This document shows positions 1 to 8,300 of a stretch of 64,000 bases of DNA, one piece after another (the stretch's first letter is position 1; each line of letters begins with the position of its first letter). The translations under genes and the position numbers were made by a program. Under the pieces are notes generated by a model that saw only the letters and a list, made by a program, of their open reading frames with translations, was not told where the DNA came from and ran no database searches. The stretch comes from Sva-07 sp963715285 (lineage in GTDB: Bacteria > Actinomycetota > Acidimicrobiia > Acidimicrobiales > Ilumatobacteraceae). Location of the stretch: contig CAVQRU010000007.1 in NCBI GenBank assembly GCA_963715285.1, forward strand, positions 62,001 to 126,000. The letters are read 5' to 3'.

Positions 1-2542
1 CCTCGACGATCACCTCGTCGTGGACCTGGAGCACGATGCGGCTGTCGTACTCCCCTGCCACCAGCGCCGCATCGATGGCCACGAGTGCGACCTTGAAGAT
101 GTCGGCCGCGAGCCCCTGGATGCCCACGTTCATCGCCTGGCGCTCGCCGGCCTGACGGACGCGGAAGTTCGAGTTCATCAGCTCGGGGATCGGTCGCCGG
201 CGTCCGAACAGCGTCTCGGTGTACCCGCGCTCGCGGGCCTCGACGACCGTGCGGTCCATGTAGTCCTTGACGTTCGGGAAGGCCACGAAGTAGGCGTCGA
301 GGATGACCGCTGCCTCCTCGGTGGGGATGTTGAGCCGCTGCCCGAGTCCGTAGGCCTCCATCCCGTAGGCGAGACCGTACGAGACCATCTTGGCCTTCGA
401 TCGCTGCTCGACGGTGACCGAGGCGGGGTCGACCCCGAAGACGCGGGCCGCCGTTGCGTTGTGGATGTCCTGGCCGCTCGTGAAGGCCTCGATCAGGCCG
501 GGGTCCTTCGCGAGGTGAGCGATGCACCGCAGTTCGATCTGGTTGTAGTCGGCCACCAGCAGCTTGGTGCCGGGCGCGGGAACGAAGGCCTTGCGGAACT
601 GGCGGCCTTCGTCGGTGCGCACCGGGATGTTGTGCAGGTTGGGCTGGTCGGAGGAGAGGCGACCGGTCCGGGCGACGGTCTGGTTGAACGTCGCGTGGAT
701 CCGCCCGTCGTCGGCGACCTCCGCGAGCAGGCCTTCGCCGTACGTGCTTCGCAGCTTCTCCACCTCGCGGTAGCGCATCAGCGGCTCGAGGAACTCGGGC
801 CACTGGTCCTTGATCTTCTCGAGCGTCGCGGCGTCGGTGGAGTACCCGGTCTTGGTCTTCTTCCCCGGCGACAACCCGCGTTCGTCGTAGAGGATCTCGC
901 GCAACTGCTTGGGCGAGTTCAAGTTGAGGTCGTCGCGTCCGGCCACGTCGCGCAACTGCGCCTGCAGTGTCTGCACCTCGTCGGACAGGCGTTTGCCGAG
1001 CGCCCGGAGTTCGTCGACGTCGACGCCGATGCCGACGTGCTCCATCTTGGCGAGCACGAGCACGAGCGGGTTCTCGATGGTGCGGTAGAGCTCGGCCATC
1101 CCCTGGGCCTGCATGCTCGCCACGATCGGCTCGGCGAGCGCCTGCACGGCGAGAGCGTCACGGGCGGCCAACTCGGCGTCGCCGAGCGAGGTGCCGTCGA
1201 GGTCGAGTTGTCCACTGCCGGCGGCGTCGTCGGACGGCCGGGCGAACGCGGTGTACTTCTCGATCAGGTCGGGCAGGGTGTAACGCGCCTCGGCCGGGTC
1301 GATCAGATACGCCGCGATCGCCGTGTCGAGCGTGAGCCCACGCAACTCGACGTCGAACTCCAACAGCGAGCGCATCAGCGGCTTGACGTTGTGTCCGTGC
1401 AGATCGGTGTGCGCGCCGAGCGCCGACCGCACGGCGTCGTCGGCGAGCACGTCGGCGGGGATCCACAACACGTCTGCGACCGACGCATCGGTGACCACGG
1501 CGATCCCGGCAAGGGGGCTGCGGCCCGGTTCGCCGACCCAGGTCGCCGCGACGTCGAGTGTCGGCAACGCGGAGATCGCCGCGGCAGCCTCGGCCGCTGA
1601 CGCTGCGGTCGTCACCTCGGCGACGATCTCGGCGCGTTCCTCGACCGGCCCGAGATCGACGGACGTTCCCATCGCGGACAACGCCTCGTCGAGACGTCCG
1701 GCCAGGGTGCGGAACTCGAGGAAGTCGAACAGCCGCTTCAGTTCCTCGGCGTTCGGCCTCACCTCGAGCGCGTCGATCTCGAACTCGATCGGCGCGTCGT
1801 GACGCAGCAGCATCAGGTCGAGGTTCTTGCGGGCCCGCTCTTCGTGCTCCGCGAGGTTCGAGCGCAGCTTCGGCGTCTGCTCGTCGACGTGGGCGAAGAT
1901 GCCGTCGAGGCCGCCGTAGGTGTTGATCAGCTTGGCCGCGGTCTTCTCCCCGACACCCGGGACACCCGGCAGATTGTCGCTGTTGTCACCGCGCAGTGCG
2001 GCGTACTGCGGATACAGCGCCGGGGTCACCCCGGTCCGTTCCTCGATCCCGGCCTCGTCGTAGAGCGCGTAGTCGCTGACGCCACGCTTGTTGTAGAGCA
2101 CCTTGACGGCGGGGTCGCTCACGAGCTGATAGCTGTCGCGATCGCCGGTGACGATGATCACGTCGTTGCCCGCGTCGACGAGCTTGTCGGTGACGGTCGC
2201 GATCAGGTCGTCGGCTTCCCACCCGGCCAGGTCGATCGCGGTGATCCCGACCGCATCGAGGACCTCTCGTACCAGCCCCATCTGTTGACGGAGAATGTCG
2301 GGGGCGGCGTCGCGTTGGGCCTTGTACAGCGGTTCGGCTTCGTGGCGGAACGTCGGCTCGGGACGGTCGAAGGCGACGAGCACGCCGTCGGGGGTGTGGT
2401 CCTTGAGCACGTTGATCAGCATCGACGTGAACCCGAACACGGCGTTGGTGACCTGCCCGCTCGCGGTGGCCATGTCGGTCGGGAGCGCGAAGAACGCGCG
2501 GTAGGTCAGCGAGTTGCCGTCGACGACGAGGTAGCGGCCCAT
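1..2542 (-). CDS. polA: DNA polymerase I, 3' end cut by window edge
   Basis: Gap-filling and repair polymerase. The N-terminal part (about residues 1-290) is a 5'-3' flap nuclease domain starting MGRYLVVDGNSL. The polymerase domain follows from about residue 480: motif A LVADYNQIELR near residue 660, the O-helix RSKAKMVSYGLAYG near 712 and motif C QVHDE near 836. Only about 40 C-terminal residues are missing. The middle domain shows no DxE pair, so 3'-5' proofreading is probably lost, as known for mycobacterial PolA; this is inference from reading the segment. The ATG at 2542 is the first in frame. The next gene upstream ends 9 nt away, so co-transcription is likely. Confidence 0.97.
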   Translation of the reverse strand, partial: MGRYLVVDGNSLTYRAFFALPTDMATASGQVTNAVFGFTSMLINVLKDHTPDGVLVAFDRPEPTFRHEAEPLYKAQRDAAPDILRQQMGLVREVLDAVGITAIDLAGWEADDLIATVTDKLVDAGNDVIIVTGDRDSYQLVSDPAVKVLYNKRGVSDYALYDEAGIEERTGVTPALYPQYAALRGDNSDNLPGVPGVGEKTAAKLINTYGGLDGIFAHVDEQTPKLRSNLAEHEERARKNLDLMLLRHDAPIEFEIDALEVRPNAEELKRLFDFLEFRTLAGRLDEALSAMGTSVDLGPVEERAEIVAEVTTAASAAEAAAAISALPTLDVAATWVGEPGRSPLAGIAVVTDASVADVLWIPADVLADDAVRSALGAHTDLHGHNVKPLMRSLLEFDVELRGLTLDTAIAAYLIDPAEARYTLPDLIEKYTAFARPSDDAAGSGQLDLDGTSLGDAELAARDALAVQALAEPIVASMQAQGMAELYRTIENPLVLVLAKMEHVGIGVDVDELRALGKRLSDEVQTLQAQLRDVAGRDDLNLNSPKQLREILYDERGLSPGKKTKTGYSTDAATLEKIKDQWPEFLEPLMRYREVEKLRSTYGEGLLAEVADDGRIHATFNQTVARTGRLSSDQPNLHNIPVRTDEGRQFRKAFVPAPGTKLLVADYNQIELRCIAHLAKDPGLIEAFTSGQDIHNATAARVFGVDPASVTVEQRSKAKMVSYGLAYGMEAYGLGQRLNIPTEEAAVILDAYFVAFPNVKDYMDRTVVEARERGYTETLFGRRRPIPELMNSNFRVRQAGERQAMNVGIQGLAADIFKVALVAIDAALVAGEYDSRIVLQVHDEVIVE

Positions 2543-2551
2543 GTGATCGGT

Positions 2552-3136
2552 TCAGTCTGCGCTGGGCCGCAGGGAGCCGTCGATGATCCGGTCGGCGACG
2601 TCGCGCATCCTGATGCGCTCGGTCATCGCCGTCCGCTGGATGAACGAGAACGCATCGGCCTCCGACATGCCGGCGTCGTCGATCAGCACACCCTTGGCAC
2701 GCTCGACGACCTTGCGCGACTCCAGCTGCTCGCCGAGCGCGTCGATCTCACCGGTGAGCGATCGCAGTTCTCGGAACCGGCCCATCGCCACCTCGATCGC
2801 CGGGATCAGGTCGCTCTTCTGGAACGGCTTGACGAGGAATGCCAGTGCGCCGGCGTCGCGGGCCTGCTCGACCACCTCGCGCTGGCTGAACGCGGTGAGC
2901 ATCAGTACGCCGCAGATCTTCTCGCCGTTGATGATGCGAGCCGCTTCGAGTCCGTCCATGCCGGGCATCTTGATGTCGAGGATCGCGAGGTCCGGCTGCA
3001 GCCCGCGCACGAGCTCGACCGCCTGGTCTCCGCGACCGGTCTCCCCGATGACCTCGTAGCCCTCCTCTTCGAGGGTCTCGCGCAGGTCCATGCGGATGAT
3101 GGCCTCGTCCTCGGCGATCACGACACGCAATGGCAT
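2552..3136 (-). CDS. pdtaR: ANTAR-type response regulator, PdtaR-like
   Basis: A 194-residue cytoplasmic response regulator. Residues 1-120 are a receiver domain with acidic pocket EDE at 9-11, phospho-acceptor Asp54 (LAILDIKMPG), switch Thr in MLTAF and Lys in LVKPF. Residues about 125-185 form an ANTAR helical domain, which binds paired hairpins in RNA and antiterminates transcription. Length and domain order match mycobacterial PdtaR, and that gene also lies close to polA. No partner histidine kinase is encoded in this window, so the sensor must be elsewhere. It starts at ATG 3136; the gap to polA is 9 nt. Confidence 0.9.
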   Translation of the reverse strand: MPLRVVIAEDEAIIRMDLRETLEEEGYEVIGETGRGDQAVELVRGLQPDLAILDIKMPGMDGLEAARIINGEKICGVLMLTAFSQREVVEQARDAGALAFLVKPFQKSDLIPAIEVAMGRFRELRSLTGEIDALGEQLESRKVVERAKGVLIDDAGMSEADAFSFIQRTAMTERIRMRDVADRIIDGSLRPSAD

Positions 3137-3191
3137 GGCTCTTATCTAGCAGGTGACCGCCGAGATCCTCTCCCGATCGGTCCGAGCCGAA

Positions 3192-3665
3192 TCACCAGTA
3201 GCCGCTCATCAGCTCGGTGATCCACGCCGGTTGGTGGACTGCCATGCGGGGCTCGAACTCCCGGACGTACGGCTTGATGTCGAGCACCGGCGTGGCATCG
3301 ATGGCATCGAGACCGCGCACGCGGACCTCGAGGCCGTCGACCGCGACGAGCTCGCACGTGGTGACGCCGAGACGGTTCGGGCGTGAACTCGCCCGCTGGG
3401 CGAAGATCCCCACGCGGGGCCAGGCCTCGTTGCCCCGCGGGTGCCGGGCGCCGGTGGTGACCTTCTCCTCGTCGAACCGGTCGAACAGGAAGATCACCTC
3501 GACATGGGAGAACTCGTCGAGCCCGGCGAGCGCGTCGGGGGTGAAGCGGGCGTCGTCGAGGCGGATGATGCTCTCGACGCTGCCCCAGTCGTCGTCCTCG
3601 CGTCCGACCCTCGCCGACACCACGCGGCCGATCGCAGCCACCGTGTACTCGTCGGACGACGCCAT
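3192..3665 (-). CDS. TrmO/TsaA-family (UPF0066) protein, putative tRNA m6t6A37 methyltransferase
   Basis: 157 residues with the UPF0066 beta-barrel pattern: AAIGRV at the start, FSHVEVIFLFDR in the middle, HPRGN then GIFAQRASSRPNRLG, LDIKPYV near the end. The family uses S-adenosylmethionine; E. coli TrmO N6-methylates t6A37 in tRNA. Substrate here is inferred. The start ATG at 3665 overlaps the stop of the upstream gene (TGATG), so the two are translationally coupled. A longer in-frame start exists upstream but would overlap the neighbour by more than 100 nt, so I reject it. Confidence 0.82.
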   Translation of the reverse strand: MASSDEYTVAAIGRVVSARVGREDDDWGSVESIIRLDDARFTPDALAGLDEFSHVEVIFLFDRFDEEKVTTGARHPRGNEAWPRVGIFAQRASSRPNRLGVTTCELVAVDGLEVRVRGLDAIDATPVLDIKPYVREFEPRMAVHQPAWITELMSGYW

Positions 3666-4492
3666 CAGCCGAACGCCGCGCTCACGGCGACGCTGACGGG
3701 ACGGACCAACTCGCGCAGCCGCGCACTTCCGTCGACACCGATCGCGTCGTACGGCGCTGCGGCGAGTTCGTCCGTGCGTTGCTCGATCCACGCCCGACGT
3801 TCACGACCGAGGTCGGTGAACGCGAGATCGGGGTCGAGCCACCCGATCGAGCGGAGACGCTCCTCGGCGGCGAGCCAGTCGTCGCCGCTGCGCTGCCGCG
3901 TCGCTCGCAGGATGTCGGCCGAGACGTCCCCCGCGGCGGCGTGGGTGACGAGCGCCTCGCAACCGTTGAGCCCCTCGACGGTCAGCGCGGCGATGTGGCC
4001 GTCGCCGCGGAACTCGCGCAGCAGCGTCTGCGCGTGCCACAGCACGAGATGCGGTTCGTCCGGCCAGGGAAGCGACACGTGCCCGGCGAACAGCGGGCGG
4101 CCCTCGGGGCGCTCACACGCCAACAGCGCCGCCGCGCGGGCCAACTCGGATGCCTCGACGATCTCGGGCGACCCGATGGCCTCGGGGGCGAAGCGTCGGA
4201 GCATCCGGTCGGCGGCACGGAGCCGCGCCGCGAGGATCGCGTCCGGCGTGACCTGGGACCACACCCCCTCCATGCTCGTCCGGACGAGCTCGGGGTCGAA
4301 GTTGAAGAACGTGGCGATCACCACCGGGGCCGGAACGGCGCCCATCGGTGCCGACCGGGATGCGAAGTAGCCGCGCATGCGATCGTCGACACCGAGCGCG
4401 GCGTACTCCTCGCGGGCCTCGGGCACGAAGTAGATCGCCCCGTGCACCGGTTCGAGGGTTCGCCAGGTCTTGCGTGCAATCGTGGGATCCAT
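3665..4492 (-). CDS. SCO6745-family protein of unknown function
   Basis: 275 residues, no signal peptide or membrane helix. The N-terminus (RKTWRTLEPVHGAIYFVPEA), FASRSAPMG, FFNFDP and the LVLWHAQTLLREFRGDGHIAAL segment are hallmarks I associate with the actinobacterial SCO6745 family, which appears helical and sometimes sits near regulators. Function is not established; the C-terminal half has winged-helix-like character (ERLRSIGWLDPDLAFTDLG), which is only suggestive. Stop overlaps the start of the TrmO-like gene by one base. Confidence 0.75.
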   Translation of the reverse strand: MDPTIARKTWRTLEPVHGAIYFVPEAREEYAALGVDDRMRGYFASRSAPMGAVPAPVVIATFFNFDPELVRTSMEGVWSQVTPDAILAARLRAADRMLRRFAPEAIGSPEIVEASELARAAALLACERPEGRPLFAGHVSLPWPDEPHLVLWHAQTLLREFRGDGHIAALTVEGLNGCEALVTHAAAGDVSADILRATRQRSGDDWLAAEERLRSIGWLDPDLAFTDLGRERRAWIEQRTDELAAAPYDAIGVDGSARLRELVRPVSVAVSAAFG

Positions 4493-4546
4493 CGGCCGAG
4501 CATGGCATCCGGGACGCTCCCGGCCGGACCTCGGCGATCCGTGCGG

Positions 4547-4825
4547 TCACATACGGTCGAGCAGTTCGTCCTGGCGGACCTCGAGCGTGGCGATCTCCTC
4601 GACCACCTTTGCGCGATGTTTCGCCAGCGCGTCGACGTGGCGTCGCGCATCGCGAGCCTCGTAGGAGGCACCAGCGGTCTCCGAGACCAGTGCTCGAATC
4701 GCCTGATCCTCGGCGTCGTCGCCGAGGTGGATCAGCTGTTCGTCGATCACCGACAGCTCGCTGCGCAGCGACTTCAGACGCACCGCCACCTGCGAAAGAC
4801 GCCGCTCGACCAGCCAATTACCCAT
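4547..4825 (-). CDS. small conserved coiled-coil protein
   Basis: 92 residues, almost entirely predicted helical with heptad-like spacing (RLSQVAVRLKSLRSELSVIDEQ; HRAKVVEEIATLEVRQDELL). No membrane segment or catalytic motif. The opening MGNWLVERRL is like small actinobacterial proteins of unknown function. It is read from ATG 4825, and its 3' end lies 55 nt before the SCO6745-family gene. Probably a structural or partner protein; no function is assigned. Confidence 0.7.
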   Translation of the reverse strand: MGNWLVERRLSQVAVRLKSLRSELSVIDEQLIHLGDDAEDQAIRALVSETAGASYEARDARRHVDALAKHRAKVVEEIATLEVRQDELLDRM

Positions 4826-4899
4826 GCTGCGGCCAAGCTACTCGGGCCGGGTGGCCACCGGCTTGCACCGCGCTGACGCTCGAGCCACGCGTCACGCCC

Positions 4900-4912
4900 G
4901 GGGTCGGACCCC
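4900..4912. repeat. palindromic core GGGGTCGGACCCC
   Basis: Perfect 13-bp palindrome with one central base, in the gap between the coiled-coil gene and the tRNA. The same GGGGTCNGACCCC core occurs in the fabF/fabZ terminator at 9502-9514. Possible terminator remnant or short dispersed element. Confidence 0.5.
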
Positions 4913-4927
4913 AGAGGTGACGATCGG

Positions 4928-5001
4928 TGCCCCGGGTCGGACTCGAACCGACACTTGACGGTGTTTGAGACCGTTGCCTCTGCCAATTGGGCTACCGGGG
5001 C
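4928..5001 (-). tRNA. tRNA with CAA anticodon (Leu), short variable loop
   Basis: A full cloverleaf reads on the minus strand from 5001: acceptor GCCCCGG pairs with CCGGGGC; D arm AGCCCAATTGGCAGAGGC; anticodon stem ACGGT/ACCGT with loop CTCAAAC (anticodon CAA); variable loop of five bases, CAAGT; T arm GTCGG/CCGAC with TTCGAGT; discriminator A. CCA is not encoded. CAA reads UUG leucine, and discriminator A fits leucine, but bacterial leucine tRNAs normally carry a long variable arm. The gene structure is sound; amino-acid identity is less certain. Confidence 0.88.
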
Positions 5002-5078
5002 GGGTGCGACGGTCGAGGTTAGCGGGCTTACCGAGCGGTAGCTCGTACGGCACCAAGCAGAGGTCTAGCCTGCCCACA

Positions 5079-6260
5079 ATGCTCGCTTTCACCTTCCCCG
5101 GCCAGGGCTCCCAACGCCCCGGTATGGGACTGCCCTGGCGTGACCACGAAAGCTGGGAACTCGTCGACGAGGCCAGCGACATCGCAGGCCGCGACGTCGG
5201 TTCCCTGCTCTGCGACGCCGACGCCGACGAGCTCAAGGACACCCGCAATGCCCAACTGACCACGTTCGTCTCGAGCCTGATGGTCCTCGACGCCGTCGAA
5301 CGACTCGGCATCGAGCCCAGCTTCTGCGCAGGCCACAGCCTCGGCGAGTACACCGCGCTGACCGCAACGGGAGCGCTCGGTTTCGACGACGGCATCCGCT
5401 TGGTGATCGAACGCAGCGCAGCGATGCACGACGCCGGCCTCGCCCAGCCCGGCACGATGGCGGCCGTCCTGGGGCTCGACGACGACCAGGTCGACGTCGC
5501 CTGCCGGCGCGCCGACGCCGACGTCTGGGTCGCCAACTTCAACGCTCCCGGCCAGGTGGTGATCGCCGGATCGCCGGCCGCGGTCGAGGCCGCATCGCTC
5601 CACGCAAAGGATCTCGGGGCGAAGAAGGTGATGCCGCTGCAGGTGTCCGGGGCGTTCCACACGCCGTTCATGACCGCCGCCCGCGACCGGCTCCGGACCG
5701 CGCTCGCCGAGGCCGACCCGCGCGACACCGACGTGCCGGTGGTGGCCAACGTCGACGGACTCCCCCACGACCGCGCCGCCGACTGGCCCAGCCTGCTGTC
5801 CGCACAGCTGTCGAGCCCGGTGCGGTGGAAACACTGCCTGCTCTCCCTCGCCGACGCCGGGGTGACCGACTTCGCCGAACTCGGGCCGGGAGCGGTCCTG
5901 ACGGGGATGGCGAAGCGCACGGTGACGAACTGCCGCACGATCTCGGTGTCGACCCCCGAGGATCTCGACAAGCTGCTCGAGTGGGTCGGTGCGGGCAGCA
6001 CGTCGGCGCCCGCACACCTCGAGGGCGAGCACCTGTTCGCCGTCGAGCGGTTGGTGGTCAGTCCCGGCGCCGGCATCTTCACCCCGATCGGCGCGCTGCG
6101 CGAGGGGTCGACGATCGACGTCGGGACCGTGCTCGGCCACGTCGGTGACATCGAGGTGCGTTCGCCGTTCGCCGGGATCCTGCAGAGCTACATCGCCCTC
6201 GACACCGAGCGCGTCACGACCCGCCAACCGATCGCGTGGCTGCGCAGCGAGGCCACCTGA
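5079..6260 (+). CDS. fabD: malonyl-CoA:ACP transacylase with C-terminal lipoyl/biotinyl-like domain
   Basis: Loads malonyl groups onto ACP at the start of type II fatty-acid synthesis. Residues 1-300 are a standard acyltransferase: oxyanion motif FPGQGSQ at 6-12, nucleophile Ser87 in GHSLGEY, catalytic His194 in GAFHTPF. Residues about 315-393 are extra: a hammerhead-type fold pattern (LVVSPGAGIFTP, G-V-G-LGHVGDIEV, SPFAGIL, QPIAWL) typical of lipoyl/biotinyl domains but without the modified lysine. Start ATG 5079 is chosen because FabD proteins begin at the FPGQG strand. First gene of the fab operon; stop overlaps the fabH start (TGATG). Confidence 0.93.
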   Translation: MLAFTFPGQGSQRPGMGLPWRDHESWELVDEASDIAGRDVGSLLCDADADELKDTRNAQLTTFVSSLMVLDAVERLGIEPSFCAGHSLGEYTALTATGALGFDDGIRLVIERSAAMHDAGLAQPGTMAAVLGLDDDQVDVACRRADADVWVANFNAPGQVVIAGSPAAVEAASLHAKDLGAKKVMPLQVSGAFHTPFMTAARDRLRTALAEADPRDTDVPVVANVDGLPHDRAADWPSLLSAQLSSPVRWKHCLLSLADAGVTDFAELGPGAVLTGMAKRTVTNCRTISVSTPEDLDKLLEWVGAGSTSAPAHLEGEHLFAVERLVVSPGAGIFTPIGALREGSTIDVGTVLGHVGDIEVRSPFAGILQSYIALDTERVTTRQPIAWLRSEAT

Positions 6261-7240
6261 TGCCGGCGGTTCCCAACGATGTGCGTGGCGCCGTGATCTC
6301 GGGGTGGGGAACGGCACTGCCCGAACGCGTCGTCACCAACCACGACCTCGAGCAGACGATGGACACCAGCGACTCGTGGATCACCGAGCGGACCGGGATA
6401 CGCGAGCGCCACGTCGGTGGCAGCACCGTGGGACTCTCGGTCGAGTCCGGGCGCCGAGCGCTCGAGATGTCGGGTCTCGATCCCGCCGACATCGACATCC
6501 TCGTGCTGGCGACCACCACACCCGACCGCGCCGTGCCGGCGAGCGCGTCGAGCGTCCAACGCGAACTCGGGCTGAGCTGCGGGGCGTTCGACCTGAATGC
6601 GGCCTGTTCCGGATGGGTCTACGGGCTGGTTGCCGCTCACGGCTTCATCGGCCTCGGTGCCGAGAAGATCCTGCTGATCGGCACCGACACGCTCGCCCGG
6701 ATCACCGACTGGACCGATCGCAACACCGCCATCCTGTTCGCCGACGGCTCCGGCGCCGCCGTGATCGAAGCGGTCGACGGGCCGGGCCAGCTGCTGGGGT
6801 GGGATCTGAACTCCGACGGATCTGCCGAGGAAGCGCTCTACTGCGACGTCGGCGGATTCCTCCAGATGGAGGGCAAGGAGGTGTTCCGCCGCGCCGTGCG
6901 GATCATGGTGGAATCCGCGACCTCGTCGATGGCGCGGGCGGGCGTCACCGCCGACGACATCGCACTGGTCGTCCCCCACCAGGCCAACATCCGCATCATC
7001 TCGGCGTCGTGCGACCGCCTCGGCATCGCCCTCGACCGAGCATCGATCGTCCTCGACCACACCGGCAACACCTCGGCTGCGTCGATCCCGCTCGCCCTCG
7101 CCGCCGCGCTCGATGCAGGCCGCGTGGCGGACGGCGATCTCATCCTGTTCGTCGGGTTCGGCGCCGGCATGACGTCTGCGAGCGCCGTGGTGCGCTGGAA
7201 CCAACGAGCTCACGAACACATCAGGAGTACCCCGGCATGA
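6260..7240 (+). CDS. fabH: beta-ketoacyl-ACP synthase III
   Basis: Condenses an acyl-CoA primer with malonyl-ACP to initiate each fatty acid. The 326-residue protein shows nucleophile Cys116 (LNAACSGW), the His of VVPHQANIRI and the Asn of HTGNTSAAS, so the Cys-His-Asn triad is complete. ATG 6260 overlaps the fabD stop by one base and matches the usual FabH N-terminus (VISGWGTALPE). Its stop overlaps the fabG start (ATGA), so coupled translation is likely through three genes. Confidence 0.96.
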   Translation: MPAVPNDVRGAVISGWGTALPERVVTNHDLEQTMDTSDSWITERTGIRERHVGGSTVGLSVESGRRALEMSGLDPADIDILVLATTTPDRAVPASASSVQRELGLSCGAFDLNAACSGWVYGLVAAHGFIGLGAEKILLIGTDTLARITDWTDRNTAILFADGSGAAVIEAVDGPGQLLGWDLNSDGSAEEALYCDVGGFLQMEGKEVFRRAVRIMVESATSSMARAGVTADDIALVVPHQANIRIISASCDRLGIALDRASIVLDHTGNTSAASIPLALAAALDAGRVADGDLILFVGFGAGMTSASAVVRWNQRAHEHIRSTPA

Positions 7241-7977
7241 CCGACGACACCCACGAGCCCGCCGCCGGTACCGGACGCATCGTCCTGGTCACCGGCGGGT
7301 CGCGCGGCATCGGCCTGGCCGTCGCACGTCGCTTCGAGTCGATGGGTGATCGTGTCGCGGTCACCTACCACTCGTCGCCCCCACCCGACGGGTTGTTCGG
7401 CGTACGGTGCGACGTCACGTCGAGCGACGACGTCGATGCGGCGTTCACGACGGTCGAAGAGCGCTTCGGTGGCCCGGTCGAGATCCTGGTGTCGAACGCC
7501 GGGATCACGAACGACGGCCTGCTCCTGCGCATGAGCGAAGACGATTTCACCTCGGTGATCGATGCCAACCTCACCGCCGCGTTCCGCGTCGTCAAGCGCG
7601 CCGCACGTGGGATGCTCAAGGCACGGTCGGGGCGCATCGTGCTCGTGTCCTCGGTGGTCGGGCTCCTCGGATCGGCCGGACAGGCGAACTACGCCGCATC
7701 CAAGGCGGGCCTCGTGGGCTTCGCTCGTTCCGTGGCGCGAGAACTCGGTTCTCGATCGATCACCGTCAACGTGGTGGCGCCCGGCCCGGTGGCCACCGAC
7801 ATGACCGCCGCGCTCGGCGACGACCGACTGGCGCAACTCACGGCGATGGTGCCGTTGCAGCGCGTGGCGACACCCGACGAGATCGCCGGTGTGGTCGCGT
7901 TTCTCGCATCACCCGACGCCGCGTACGTCACCGGCGCCGTGATCCCGGTCGACGGTGGCCTCGGAATGGGTCACTGA
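7237..7977 (+). CDS. fabG: 3-oxoacyl-ACP reductase
   Basis: NADPH-dependent short-chain dehydrogenase reducing the beta-keto group in the elongation cycle. Visible: cofactor loop TGGSRGIG after strand 1, SNAG, the Ser of VLVSSVVG, the YAASK catalytic pair, and the C-terminal PVDGGLGMGH tail. 246 residues, normal for FabG. The start at 7237 follows AGGAG at 7223 and overlaps the fabH stop by 4 nt. It has a short Gly/Pro/Thr-rich leader before the first strand. Confidence 0.95.
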   Translation: MTDDTHEPAAGTGRIVLVTGGSRGIGLAVARRFESMGDRVAVTYHSSPPPDGLFGVRCDVTSSDDVDAAFTTVEERFGGPVEILVSNAGITNDGLLLRMSEDDFTSVIDANLTAAFRVVKRAARGMLKARSGRIVLVSSVVGLLGSAGQANYAASKAGLVGFARSVARELGSRSITVNVVAPGPVATDMTAALGDDRLAQLTAMVPLQRVATPDEIAGVVAFLASPDAAYVTGAVIPVDGGLGMGH

Positions 7978-8063
7978 CCCACCGGTCGACGACGCCGATC
8001 ATCGGTGCACCGGACCCGGTGTGCCTACACTCTCGACACACCTCGCAAACCCAGGAGAAGACC

Positions 8064-8300
8064 GTGGATCAAGAACTGTTCGCCCGTTTCCGCAAGTGCG
8101 CCGTCGAGGTGCTGTCCGTCGAGGAGAGTGCCGTCGTGCCCGAGGCCAACTTCGGTGACGATCTCGACGCCGACAGCCTCGATCTCGTCGAGCTCGTGAT
8201 GGCGCTCGAGGAAGAGTTCGACATCTCCGTTCCGGAAGAGGAGCTGGAGGGCGTCGAGACGGTGCAGCAGGCGTACGACATCGTCGTCGCCAAGGTCTGA
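8064..8300 (+). CDS. acpP: acyl carrier protein
   Basis: 78-residue acidic ACP. Ser38 in DADSLDLVEL is the 4'-phosphopantetheine site, and the flanking VMALEEEFDI helix II is the usual FAS-enzyme contact. Start is GTG 8064, supported by CCAGGAG at 8051-8057. A TACACT hexamer at 8026-8031 could be a -10 box giving acpP and fabF an extra promoter in the 86-nt gap after fabG; no good -35 is visible. Its stop overlaps the fabF start (TGATG). Confidence 0.95.
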   Translation: MDQELFARFRKCAVEVLSVEESAVVPEANFGDDLDADSLDLVELVMALEEEFDISVPEEELEGVETVQQAYDIVVAKV

